NCBI GenBank assembly: GCA_003255065.1
Contig: QAOA01000890.1
Coordinates: forward strand, 243,119-307,118
From: Cercis canadensis
Taxonomy: Eukaryota > Streptophyta > Magnoliopsida > Fabales > Fabaceae
DNA length: 64,000 nt
Reading direction: 5' to 3'
In this document: positions 1-10,810 of the stretch, piece by piece
How positions within the stretch are numbered: position 1 is the stretch's first letter
How the letters are laid out: every line of letters starts with the position of its first letter
Translations under genes and position numbers: made by a program
The notes under the pieces: generated by a model
Told to the model about the DNA's origin: nothing
Databases searched by the model: none
The model's input: the letters and a program-made list of their open reading frames with translations, nothing else

Positions 1-786
1 TAGATATACTCACGAAATTTCAATCATTTGTGTAAATATTTTACTTTCTCTTAGTACCAAATAATAACTCTTTTTTTTTTTATTATTTTCTTTATTCTCT
101 TAATTTGGCCGGATGATTCATGCATGCCACTCACAAGAGAGAAAATTGGCCATATTTATATCCTTACTAGATGAAAGTAACTTGATTAGTAATTAGAGGA
201 ATATGTGGTTAAGAATAATCCTAAACAGATTTATATTCTTTTTCCTTCCAAATCTGACACTGCTACAAGTACATGTCAATTTACAGGTGGATTGCACTTG
301 TATGTGAGAGAAATATCTTGTGAAACGGATTTATATTCATATTCCATTTATTCAAGACAATTTGAGAGAGAGAAACAGAGAGAGTTTCTAAATAGGGCAA
401 GCAAGTAAATCAAAGCTGATTGTATAATTCTCAATAAAGACAAGGAGATGCAATGAGAACTTCTTCAGTGAGAGAAACTGAAAAGAGAATATGGGAAAAA
501 GGGTGGAGGGGACCATAAGAGGCTCAGCTATTTCTTAACATGTGATGCTGCAGCCCAAGGTTTTTGTGTATCATTATTACTATGATATCACTGATAATAG
601 TTTTACTTTTTCGTGTTTCTCCTTGGTATTAAATTTCTCATTATTTCTTCAATTTGATTTGCATGTTGAAGAAACAAATAACCACTCTCTTCTCTCTCTC
701 TCTCTTTCTCTCACTCTCTTAAGTGGTGAACATATTTATATTTACCAAGCTAGATGCTGGCTAGCTAGTTGAATAGATAGTTTAAT

Positions 787-789
<3 letters not shown>

Positions 790-822
<33 letters not shown>

Positions 823-833
823 TATATATATAN

Positions 834-866
<33 letters not shown>
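790..866. repeat. (TA)n-(TG)n compound microsatellite with one N
   Basis: About 40 bases of TA dinucleotides pass into about 30 bases of TG dinucleotides. An unresolved base at 833 sits at the junction, so array length in the assembly is uncertain. Confidence 0.95.
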
Positions 867-867
<1 letters not shown>

Positions 868-1258
868 ACAGCAGTAAGAGAGATAAATTTATTTATTTTT
901 TACTTTATTCCTAAAAATTTAAAATTTTGGACTAGATATTCTTCGTAGTGTATCAAAGTATCTTGGTTAAATAAACTGAAGTTAAAAGTTTGATTGTTTG
1001 CTATTCATTATCATAATTAAACTAAATTTTAGGATCATTTAAACTTTTAAGTTGATTTTTTTTTTCGTTGAGTGTTTTAAATTTTTTCTTAGGAAAAGAT
1101 AAGAAAGGAATAACGATTTGAATAAATCTCATGAATAAAATGCCTTATTGTCCCTTGATCATCTGAAAGAGTTAGAACTCCAATTGTTCAATTGGTAAAA
1201 TTTAGAAATAGAACTTAAAGATCCAATACAATGTAATATTTACATATATATATATATA

Positions 1259-1465
1259 CGAGGATTCTATGATACTACGTAAGTATATCATACTACACTG
1301 ACGTGACAAGCATACATAATTTTTATATTTTATTATATATAAAATATAATTTATTTAATTTTTTAAACAAATTTAAAAACAGTTAATTTGTACACATGTC
1401 ATTCATTTATTGGTTATTCTTATGTAGTATGACATACTACATAAATACTAAAAGTATCTAAGAAA

Positions 1466-1467
<2 letters not shown>
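1259..1467. mobile_element. MITE-like inverted repeat between TA tracts
   Basis: The left end reads about GATACTACGTAAGTATATCA and the right end, reverse-complemented, gives a related sequence with the shared core ATCATACTAC / GTCATACTAC. The arms are imperfect over about 45 bases around an AT-rich centre with no coding potential. TA dinucleotide runs flank it at 1241-1258 and 1471-1494, so any TA target duplication cannot be distinguished. The small size and inverted ends suggest a Tc1/mariner-type or PIF-type MITE; the superfamily is not settled. Confidence 0.5.
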
Positions 1468-1495
<28 letters not shown>

Positions 1496-1501
<6 letters not shown>

Positions 1502-1676
1502 TACACTTAGGGTATCTCCATACTCTTTAGACATGAGATTAATCCCTATTTAGGACGGGAGCAATAACTGGTAAATACCTCCCAACAAGTGCAATTCTAA
1601 GGATTTGAACTCAGAATCTTTGACCTAGAACGCCTTGGGACTCAGTCTGCTTCCACTGAGTCAACACCTTATTGGT
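1496..1676 (-). mobile_element. Candidate tRNA-derived SINE head, minus strand
   Basis: On the minus strand, TGACTCAGTGG (1653-1663) resembles the RNA polymerase III A box of tRNAs. GTTCAAATCC (1601-1610) matches the B-box consensus GTTCRANNC. The spacing, about 42 bases, is that of a tRNA gene, but the sequence between them does not fold as a normal tRNA that I can recognise. About 100 bases of unrelated sequence follow and then a TA tract, as in plant SINEs with tRNA-like heads. A clear target duplication is obscured by the TA tract. It could also be a decayed tRNA pseudogene. Confidence 0.45.
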
Positions 1677-1998
1677 ATATTTGCATATATTTAACTATAT
1701 AATGGCAAAGCAAGAGTTTTCATATATAAACTACCCTATTTAAATAGAAGTAGTGTTATTTGTATACTTACAAATACATACATTTTAAAAACTTGTATGC
1801 ATGAAATAATTTGAATTAACATGACTCTCATAAACTTTAAGTAGATCCATCTAAATTTTTTTTGTGCAACTCAATTTTATTTTTTTTACGCTTCTACACT
1901 AGTGTGCAAGCACCATTTTACTTTATATTATCCACTTTAATTTCTTGCACGTTTGTTCTTAACTTCTTCAATTAACTGAACAAAAAGCTAATACATGG

Positions 1999-1999
<1 letters not shown>

Positions 2000-2065
<66 letters not shown>

Positions 2066-2099
2066 TTTTTTTTTTTTTGTTTTTTTTTTTTTTTTTTTT
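2000..2099. repeat. Poly-T tract about 100 bases long
   Basis: Nearly pure T with a single A and a single G interruption. It may be the poly(A) tail scar of a minus-strand retroposon or simple slippage; no retroposon body is recognisable beside it. Confidence 0.9.
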
Positions 2100-3313
2100 C
2101 CTTTTCTTTTCTTCTTTCTCCATAGCCGACCATAGCCTTCAACTAACTACTTCAATTGTAATGCCTACCCGGATCAAACGTTTTCTGTGCCCCAATTGAG
2201 TCTAACAACGAAAAACAACCCATTTTATTCATTGTTTTGACATGCATTAAAACACTACTATATATACTAATAATAATAATAACAATAATAATTTTATATA
2301 GTTTTAATGAGGTCCTATTATTATTATTATTATTATTATTTTTTATGGATTGAAGTTAGTTTAAACAATATTTGTCATATTAATGCATAGAATAGTAGAG
2401 AAAAAAAATGAAAAGCATAAAATAAATGGAAAGAAAAAACTTATGCAACAAAGAAAAAGTTTATTTTCTTATCTGAAGAAAAGAAATATTAATTGCTCAT
2501 TACATATATGTCACAATATTTTACTCTAAGTTATTATCTTAAAGTTTGAACAAGATTGTTTATAGTGTCAATGGACTTTGTTAAATTTCGATATTATTTA
2601 TTATATAATGTGCAAGTGGTCAAATTTTCGTGCCAAGTAAAAATAATGTGCAAGTAGCATAAAAAATAAAGTAATATTAATTAATCTCATATTATCTCAC
2701 ATTATCATATTTAATGTGATATAAGTTTAACTAAATCTACTTAAATTTTTCTTTCTTAAACTCAAATTTTACCAATTGTATCCATATAAATGAGTGAGTT
2801 ACTATAGTGTGCAAATAAAATAACAATAAAAAAACCACATCACCAAGACGCCGCAAAGTGACAATTCGCATAGAACTCATAAAATGTATAAAAAAAAATT
2901 GCAACTTAATTAGTCAAAAGCGAAAAGTGATGAAGTCTAAGACAAAGGGCAAAAGCGAAAGCAAAAAGTGCAAAAAAAAAAAATAGAGTAATATGTTACG
3001 TAACCTTATAAATGTAACTGGACCACCAATTTAATTTTAAACAACTCAAAATTAACAGAGAACTTGACATAATGCAACAAATATTTCTGAAAAATAATAG
3101 TATGTTTGGACAAAATTAAGTTAATGACACAAGCAGTGACTCTATGTGTATGTATGTTTATAAATGGGTCACGCAAAGAGTTGAAATGGTTTTCGTTTTC
3201 ACATTGAAGTTGATACGTTGTTCACTGGTCAGTACTGAGTAAGCCACTAATTATAACTCACATGGCAATGCATGTTTTATTCTTTGCTGAGGGATTGTGA
3301 CTGTTTGTTGTTT

Positions 3314-3323
3314 CCTTTTATGG
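3314..3323. promoter_or_regulatory. Perfect CArG box (distal of a pair)
   Basis: The sequence CCTTTTATGG fits CC(A/T)6GG exactly, the classical MADS-domain binding site. It lies about 730 bases upstream of the B-sister start codon, and the next perfect CArG box starts 33 bases further on. Function is inferred. Confidence 0.6.
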
Positions 3324-3346
3324 TAACCTTAATGTTGTAGCTATTT

Positions 3347-3356
3347 CCTAATTTGG
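3347..3356. promoter_or_regulatory. Perfect CArG box (proximal of a pair)
   Basis: The sequence CCTAATTTGG fits CC(A/T)6GG exactly. Its centre is 33 bases from that of the upstream box, about three helical turns, so two MADS dimers could sit on roughly the same face of the DNA. It lies in the upstream region of a MADS-box gene, compatible with auto- or cross-regulation. Function is inferred. Confidence 0.6.
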
Positions 3357-4053
3357 AAATGGTTCAGGATACCCTTTAGACCACAAAGCTATGGTGGTTT
3401 GGCGTCTTATCAAGTTATCAACCACTTGTCTACACTTTATTTAGAGGACGCTATAGGATCTGTTCCTTCCATGTTATTACCATAATGCCACCCAACTTTC
3501 ATCACAAACCATGAATTCTATAGCCAGGGTTGGTGAACTACTATGAAAATATCACTACCCTTGCTCCTCTCTCTCTCTCTACTTTCTATTCATTTAAAGG
3601 GCAAAGACATTTGGGTGTTAAGTAGGCTCAGTTTGAAGTTCTAACTCACAAGGAAAGGAAGAGATATTTGAGGTATAGTCATTTGAACTCCTCCTTCTTC
3701 CTCTTTCTCTCCCTTTATCTCTCTCTCTATCTTAATTTCTTTCTCTTGTTATGAACTTCAATTCTCCTAAAATACCAGTACGCAAGCTCCAACTTCTTAA
3801 AACGTGTCTTTAATGGAGCTTCTTTTGTAAGCTGCATCCGAATCAAGAAACTTGTGTGCTTTCAATTTTTTTCTTTTCTAGCTAGAATTAAATACTTTAG
3901 TAATAGGCATATAGTAAAATCTCTATTTTTTGGTGCATGATTTTCTGGTTGGCATTTTTAAAAAAGGGTATCATTTTCTTTTGGTTTGCTCTTTCTTTAA
4001 CTGGTAATATTGTAGGGAGGGTTAAAGGCTAAGAATTTAGGGTTTTTTTTGAG

Positions 4054-4565
4054 ATGGGACGAGGAAAGATTGAGATCAAGAGGATTCACAACACCACCAC
4101 CAGGCAAGTCACCTTCTCCAAACGCCGTGCTGGTCTCGTCAAGAAAACTCATGAGCTATCTGTCCTCTGCGATGCCCAAATCGGCCTCATCGTCTTCTCC
4201 AGCACCGGGAAGATATTTCAGTACTGTAGTGAACCTTTGAGGTATATATACACCATTTTCAGATCTTTCTCTTTAGAATTTAGATTGATATTGTACTAAT
4301 CTACAACACTAATTTTCATGTTTCATCTCTAAAATTAAGCTGGAGTTGGTGTCTTTTTTTTTTTCTCTTGTGAATTTCACAGGGATGAACTTGATTTCCT
4401 GCTCTACAACATATGGATTTTTCTCTCTCTTACTGGCTAGGGTTTCCTCTTTTTTTTTTTTTTTTTTTTNTTTTTTTTTTTCCTGGTCTAATAGGGTTTC
4501 TTCTTTCTTGTTTCTGCTTCTCTCCCACAACTCTTTCTCTCTCTCTATCTCCTTATGTGTGTGTA

Positions 4566-4604
<39 letters not shown>

Positions 4605-6651
4605 TATATTATGACTTTGGGGAATTTTAGGGCTATGGTTAATTTCCTTCTGAAACGTCAGGTTGACCAACTTGAGTACCTAAGACTTGTTCTGTTGGGG
4701 TTTCTGACAGATTACAAAATCTGAGTTTTTCATGTTAATTTCTTTGTTGTGATCATTGCTGGCCTGTGACAAATACATTTCATTTTCAACCTTATATCAT
4801 ATATGTACTCTATTGTCTGAATCTGAACAACCAGTAAGTTTCCAATGTTATTTATCATAAACAATAAATGCTTTGGCTACATTTCATTATCAAACTTCTA
4901 TTTTTCTTGCTTCAATTTTGTATAGCAACTAATTACATTTTTTTATAAAATATATTTACATTACATATTAATCAACTTCTCTAAACCAGTATTGAACTAT
5001 GCATAACCCTAAAATTGGAGAGGTGTTGGAAACAGAACTTTCTTCAAGCTTTTGAATTTGTTTTTAGTTATTTAGTGCTTCCTCTCATTCATTTAGCTAA
5101 TTGAGGCTGTTTGTCCTACACCAGTACAACAATTAAAGCATGTCACAAAATCTTCTGTATAATTATTTCTATATATGAAGTTTTCAGAATTTAAACTTTG
5201 GTATATCATCAATTTTTATGTCATTATTGATTACCCTAAATCAAATATTAATTAACTGATTTTCTAATTCATGGAACAAATTAATTATTAACTTGGAATT
5301 TTCTCAGGATGGACCAGATTATTGAAAGGTATCAGAGAGCTACAGGAGCTCGCATACCAGAGCATGATAGCAGGGTATGAAGCTCATGTTCTTTTCATTA
5401 TCATTGTGAATTAAGTTTGGCTTTCTTGAATTTAGTAAAACATATTACATCATATATTCCCAATTTTCCTTGTTCATCATTTTTAGGAAAATTTATTCAG
5501 TGAAATGGCAATGCTGAGGCAGGAAACTCTGCGTCTCGAACTCGGAATTCAACGCTATCTTGGAGAGGACATGAGTTCTTTACAGTATGAAGATTTGAAT
5601 AAGCTTGAAGAAGAACTAGAGAATTCTGCTCACAAGGTCCGAAATCGAAAGGTACTCATTCTTTTCTCATCTAGTTAAGTATATTTTATTTTTGTTATAA
5701 TTTTCTCTGTTCAATTTATTTTTTTGTTTCATTTAGTTTTATCGACAGCTGAGCTTAGAATAGTATCAATTAAAGATAAAGAAAATATCTAATGGTTGAG
5801 AAATTTCTTTAAGGACTAGAAAACTCCATGAAAACATTTAATCAGAATATTATATCTTCACCAAAAAAAAAAAATCCAAAAAAAATTATTTATATAATTA
5901 GAGACTGGATTAATTGCTTTATTGGTCTTCTTGCTTTTAGTCACTATATATATTTCCCTTCCATAACAATGTGTGCCCCTGTAGCTACAAGCACCAATAC
6001 ACAATACATGCATACTCATTAACATTATTTTCATGATTCCATATATGAGAAAGACTAGAAAAATTTGACAATCAATCTAATATATTGACTCATTTGATGC
6101 AGTATGAACTGTTGCAACAGCAGCTGGATAACCTACGAAGGAAGGTCAAATAGAAACACACACACTCTCTCTCAAACACACACAAACACAATAAACCATG
6201 CATAATTATTCTTTTTGGTTTTTTTAGGAAAGAATTGTGGAAGAGGAAAACAGCAATCTGTCCCATTGGGTAAGTATAAAAGTTTAATTAAGTGCTCCTT
6301 GGAAATTGTAAGTTGGATTCGAAATTAAGTCATCCCAAATTAGCTAACTTGATTATTTTGGCCAATTTGTACTTAATGATCTTGACCATATAATATTTTG
6401 TTAATTTGTTGAAACCTACAAAGATTCAGGAGCACCGTGCCGTGTTGGAGTATCAGAAGGCTGCAGCAGAAGGAAAACCATCAGATCAGCATCAGCAAAT
6501 CATTGATCATTTTCCATTCTTTGAAGACCAATCTGTTGGTAGCATCCTCCAACTAGCCCCTGTCCCTCCTCACATTCACCCTTATCTTCAGCTAGCACAG
6601 CCCAACATTCAAGACTCACTCAGGGCTCGAGACCCTCAACAATGGTATTAA
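4054..6651 (+). CDS. TT16: B-sister MIKC MADS-box transcription factor (TT16/ABS-like)
   Basis: This gene encodes a DNA-binding transcription factor of the B-sister clade; Arabidopsis TT16/ABS acts in ovule and seed-coat (endothelium) development and proanthocyanidin pigmentation. I read six exons: 4054-4241, 5308-5374, 5487-5651, 6103-6144, 6228-6269 and 6424-6651, joining in frame to 243 residues, the usual size. Exon 1 holds the MADS domain, beginning [11 protein letters not shown], with the B-sister-like stretch [13 protein letters not shown]. Exons 2-5 hold the I and K regions with leucine-heptad coiled coils. The C-terminus has SILQLAP and [10 protein letters not shown], as at the end of TT16-type proteins. 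The last acceptor could instead be at 6430, dropping Ile-Gln. The third exon (165 nt) equals the usual K-box exons of about 62 and 100 nt joined, so one intron is missing. A leader intron at 3673-4015 is plausible (AG/GTATAG to TTGTAG). Intron 1 holds a poly-T with one N and a GA repeat. Confidence 0.93.
4451..4600. repeat. Poly-T (one N) and (GA)n repeats in MADS intron 1
   Basis: A T-run of about 31 bases contains an N at 4470. A GA dinucleotide run follows at about 4571-4600. Both lie inside the first intron of the B-sister gene and have no coding role. Confidence 0.9.
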
Positions 6652-6754
6652 TGAATACACTATTGAATTAACCACCAATGCTACTATCTGTTATCACCTC
6701 TCTCTCCATCTCTATTCAAGCCACAATTGAAAACAAGTTTAATTTCATATGAAT

Positions 6755-7375
6755 TGCACTATAGAAAGTTTCAAGCAGTTGATCATTCTGCTTTTCTTAA
6801 ATATGAAGTTTCTAGGAGATTTTATGTTGTCAATTTCACATGCCATTCACAATGAACTAGATCATATTGTATTACATTGAAAGACACGTGCATACATATA
6901 TACACATAATTTACCTTCATGAATTATTATTTGATAAAGATAGTAAAACATTTACCCAGCTAGTTTTAATTTTATGATTTTGTCTTTAATGAATCAAAGT
7001 TATGGCATCAAAAATATTCTTAAATCAGCCAAATGATTCAATGTAAACTCCCTTCTTTTTTTTCCACAAATGGTATTCATTATTGATATTAGGAGCAAGT
7101 TTGCATATATTGTACTATAGGAGGTGGTAAGCAAGTGATCTTTTTGCTTTTCTTGGCTAATTGACTAGTTTCTAGGAGATTCTATGTTGTCAGTTTCACA
7201 TACCTTTTGCAATGATCAGACACTGTATTTCAGAGATACACATATACACTTGAATTATTAATTATTTGCTACAAAGGAAAATGCAAAGAGGTTAAATTTT
7301 ATAATTTTATTTGTCTTTAATAAATCAAAGTCATAGCAAATAGCATTGATATTCTTAGATTAAACATTTAGTTGG
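6755..7375 (+). repeat. Direct duplication downstream of the B-sister gene, offset 360 bases
   Basis: The block from about 6755 to 7010 is repeated from about 7115 to 7370 in the same orientation. TCTAGGAGAT occurs at 6811 and 7171, each followed by a shared TTTATGTTGTC / TCTATGTTGTC stretch, a TTTCACAT stretch and an AATCAAAGT stretch. The copies have diverged by substitutions and small indels. It lies just after the stop codon, where the 3' UTR should be. Confidence 0.75.
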
Positions 7376-9352
7376 TAGCTATTTTTTTTTTACTTTCAAA
7401 TGTATTTTCCATATAAGAGAGATAAAATGAATGGTGCCATGATTATAAGTAAACAATTTTCTTTTATTTCAACTACATTTTTATCATTTTTCTACATAAC
7501 TTAATCATAAAAGTACTATTCAGTATTAGTTAGATTATCATTAATATAGTTTCTGCATATTGTTTAATTATGTACTATTTATGTAATTGGTCAAATATAG
7601 TGATGCATGATCACATACAATTTCTTTGTTTATCGCTAATTGAAATTCTAGTGTGGCTCTATAAATCTCTTATTAATTAGTCCATCATTACATGACTTTG
7701 CAGAGCAAATGGGTTCAGCTCCTGTTCTATGAAGGAGGTGCTTCTGATTTCTTTACCTGTGGATATGATGCATGAGGCTATATATTCAGCTCCAAAAAAG
7801 TTGTTTTTCTTTATTTGTCGAGTCTCTAGCTATAGTATGGTACATCAAACTTCAATTCCATGTTGTATAAACAAACTTCTTATGTTTGTGTATGCATGAG
7901 TCTTGGAGAGAGAAGAGTTGGGAGAAAATAATATATATACGTGCTAAACACTGGAAAACTTAGTTATTATTTTATTTACCTATATTGATCGTACTTAATT
8001 ATAGGAATTGGGCATGTGAACTTCATATGACTCTTTTGGTTATTTAGTTTAACTATGACCCCTTGTTGGAATTCCATTTCATCACAAGGAATTTTATTTA
8101 TTTAGTAATTAACTGTTGAAGAAAGAGCAAAGAACAAACACACGCTTAGAGAGAAAGAGGAAACTTTAGAAGACACTCAATATGAACCTCCAAGTAAATG
8201 GATATATTATAGTTGAAAAAAAAAATAACTCATTAATTCTTGAACTATTACTATCCATTAAAACATGTTAGCCTAATAGAGAAAAACTTCTACAAACTCC
8301 TAGCCCTTTTTTTTTTTTTTAATAGTAAGAGTATTCTCATATCAACTTTTGTGTACTATGACTAAGTTTTTTCTTAAGGGCACACTCTCTACATTAGCAT
8401 GGTGTATTCATGGAAAAAAAATTCATTGGTTATGACTCAATATTTAAACATTAGTTAGCTTGGATGAACTTATTGCATATTTATCACCAAATCTAACTTT
8501 TGGAGTTACTCCTAGCTTTGTTTAATTCAAAGAAAACCATATTACTGAAAATTTTGGTACTAAGAGGGGAAATTTTGGTACGTGAGCTGCATGTGACCAT
8601 TATATTCCTCTTCATTATTGATCCCCTCTTGAACCAGAATTGGAAGATTCACATCACAAAGCCTCTGATTAATCAACGACTTTTACATGTAAAGCAATTC
8701 ATAATCTGGGTTTGAGGTTATCCCTCATTTGGTTCATATATGCAATAACCCTTGTTGTCATAAACTTGCATAGAGACTTACATAAGATCTACGGTAAGTA
8801 AGAATTTGAGTAATTGGTCATATGGGTCTAGGGTTATTGGCCGTTTTCCAACCAGGATTGCATCGTCAAACCTTCGTGGATTGGTAAAATGGACCATAAG
8901 GAAAAGAATGGTGTCGTTGGAGACAGATGGTTCTGATGGCCATGGTTCTTGCAGAGGTTAGCTGGTGGAGGAAGAAATTGGGTAGGTGATGGCAACGGTG
9001 GAGGTTCTGGTGGTACCAGCGGCTGTGGCGATTTTCTTGTAGAGTCAGCAACGTTGGGTGTCTCGTCAGAACCACAAGATGTTATTCTCCTTCGTTTTGA
9101 GCTAGGAGGAGGGGAAGATGAAGAGGAAGAATTAAGCTTTCTGGGAGGGGAAGAAGATAATTCTTTGTCTCCCATAGGTTAACCCTCATGGTTGGGGGTG
9201 TGCAAGACCCGACCCGTCCTAGCCTAATGACTTTGGGCCACCTTGGAACATGACATTTTGAAGATCAGGGATAGGACCAAGCCCAAATTATTGTCCCAGT
9301 TGAATAGTCAGGACGGGGTAAAAAAAATTCATGACTATCCTGGCCCGTCTCG
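7376..9352. other. Intergenic DNA, no supported gene
   Basis: AT-rich spacer. A short GC-richer patch at 8834-9180 encodes a Ser/Pro-rich open frame on the minus strand that I do not accept as a gene. At 9190-9350 the wording (GTGTGCAAGACCCGACCCG) resembles the GC-rich ends of degraded plant transposons. A partly similar CCCGG-rich stretch lies at 10141-10200, so the two may be the remains of one element split by the palindromic insertion between them. Confidence 0.5.
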
Positions 9353-9938
9353 ATATTATATATATATATATATATGGTTTAATTGTAATTTTAGTTTTTT
9401 TTTTATTTTAATAACCTGAACTTTTTAGTCTTTCTATTTTAAAAAATGAATAATTTTTTTCCTCTATATTTATAAAATGTACAATTTTAATCATTTTGTC
9501 TTTAAACCAAAATTTCTTAGGTTTATTTCAAGGTATAAAGTCTTTGATTCATAATATCACCATTTAGATTGAAGAGCTACATCTTGTGAATCTCTCAACA
9601 AAATTTCAGTCAAATCTAACGGTGAATGAATCTAGATCTGTTGTTAAATGAAAATTTCTAGTTTTGACATTTTAGGCTAAGTCCTACAGTTAGATCGAGC
9701 TGAAATTTTATTAGTAGATTCGTAAAACGTAACTGTTCAATCTGAATGGTAAGATTATGAATTGAAGAATTTACACCTTCTAGACTTGAAAAATGATGAA
9801 AAGACCAAAGTTGCATGCTTTATGAATATAAATGAATTAAATTGTTCATTATTAAAATAAAGGGACCAAAAATTTTAAGTTGTTAAAATAGGATGATCAA
9901 AATTATAATTAAGCATATATATATATATATATATATAT
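9353..9938. mobile_element. Palindromic MITE nested in a TA microsatellite
   Basis: TA repeats at about 9353-9375 and 9915-9938 bracket a body of about 540 bases whose two ends are inverted copies. The left starts GTTTAATTGTAATTTTAG; the right, reverse-complemented, starts GCTTAATTATAATTTTGA. Internal segments also pair, for example around 9568-9590 with 9735-9765. No coding capacity. The element at about 34770-35575 shares the same termini, so this is a family. Insertion into TA arrays is like the Micron/Stowaway-type elements described in other plants; the superfamily is inferred. Confidence 0.7.
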
Positions 9939-10139
9939 GAGTGAAGTTATGTCACGTGCGCCTAAAACACAAATTTGAAGTCTTTGTGATGGAATGCTTC
10001 TATTTAATTATTTGAATTATGTTTGTAATTCTATTACGATTTTGGATTTGTACATACTTTATTTTATTTGTAATTTTGTTTGATATATGTTATATTCTTT
10101 AGGTCTGGAATGTTGAAAATTAGATATGGAATGCTGAAA

Positions 10140-10340
10140 AAATTCGACCCGGCCCTCCAAGGTGCTGGGCCTAAACCGGGTCAGGTCGGGCTGCCCTGTT
10201 TGATGTTTGATAGCTATAGTTTCAAGAAGTTTCCGACCACTATTTGTGGGCCCAATTGAAGTGGCAAGGCCCTTCACCATGTTAAAACTAGGCCGAATAG
10301 AATGAAGCTCAAACACTGTTGTAGCACTGTTTCACTTAAA
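10140..10340. other. GC-richer transposon-like remnant
   Basis: CCCGG- and GGCCC-rich wording, in contrast to AT-rich neighbours, resembles degraded hAT-type termini. An 85-codon open frame on the minus strand over this patch has no recognisable domain. No clean termini or target duplication can be set. Confidence 0.35.
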
Positions 10341-10810
10341 CTTTTTCATACAAATTCTGATTGACTCTGCACCTCAGATAGTGTAAAAATGATGCAAAAC
10401 ATAACATATACATATCTCAATGCTGTAAATGGTATTATGCGAATAGTCAGCTGCTAAGAATCAAATTATTTGGCTTATAAGATTTAAGTTCAAATTTCAT
10501 TATAAGTTGTATCCTTTTAGTAGGTAATTTGTAAATACTGTTGTAAGTCATCGCTAAGGCATATGACACATGCATTGACTTTTTCCTACAAATTTTGATT
10601 GACTCTGCACCTCAGATAGTGTAAAAATGATGCAAAACATAACATATCTCAATGCTGTAAATAGTTTTATGTGAATGGTCAACTGCTAAGAATCAAATTA
10701 TTTGACTTATAAGATTTAAGTTCAAATTTCATTGCAAGCTGTACTCTTTTAGTAGGTAATTTGTAAGTACTACTGTAAGTCATCGTTGTTGAGGCATATG
10801 GCATATGTAT
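10340..10810 (+). repeat. Direct tandem-like duplication, unit about 235 bases
   Basis: Starting at about 10341 and again at about 10578, the same sequence occurs in the same direction, with shared words such as GACTCTGCACCTCAGATAGT, GATGCAAAACATAACATA and TTTAGTAGGTAATTTGTAA. Each unit contains AAGTTCAAATTTC, which is close to a polymerase III B box, so the unit may itself be a decayed SINE. A few small indels separate the copies. Confidence 0.8.

Larger units (their letters stand above)
1..3300. other. AT-rich intergenic flank without a recognisable gene
   Basis: No reading frame here has a protein I recognise; short open frames carry no domain. The DNA is AT-rich and holds the microsatellite, MITE-like inverted repeat, tRNA-like SINE head and poly-T tract listed separately. 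The part after about 2100 shows only scattered short AT repeats. It ends in the distal promoter of the B-sister MADS gene. Confidence 0.6.

Noticed and set aside
205..772. Two short plus-strand open frames near the left edge
   Set aside because: They are low in coding character, lack any recognisable motif and partly run through CT- and TA-rich simple repeats.
8834..9175. 113-codon Ser/Pro-rich open frame on the minus strand
   Set aside because: Composition is low-complexity, there is no recognisable domain, and opposite-strand frames of similar length overlap it. It may be a chance frame in a GC-richer transposon scrap.
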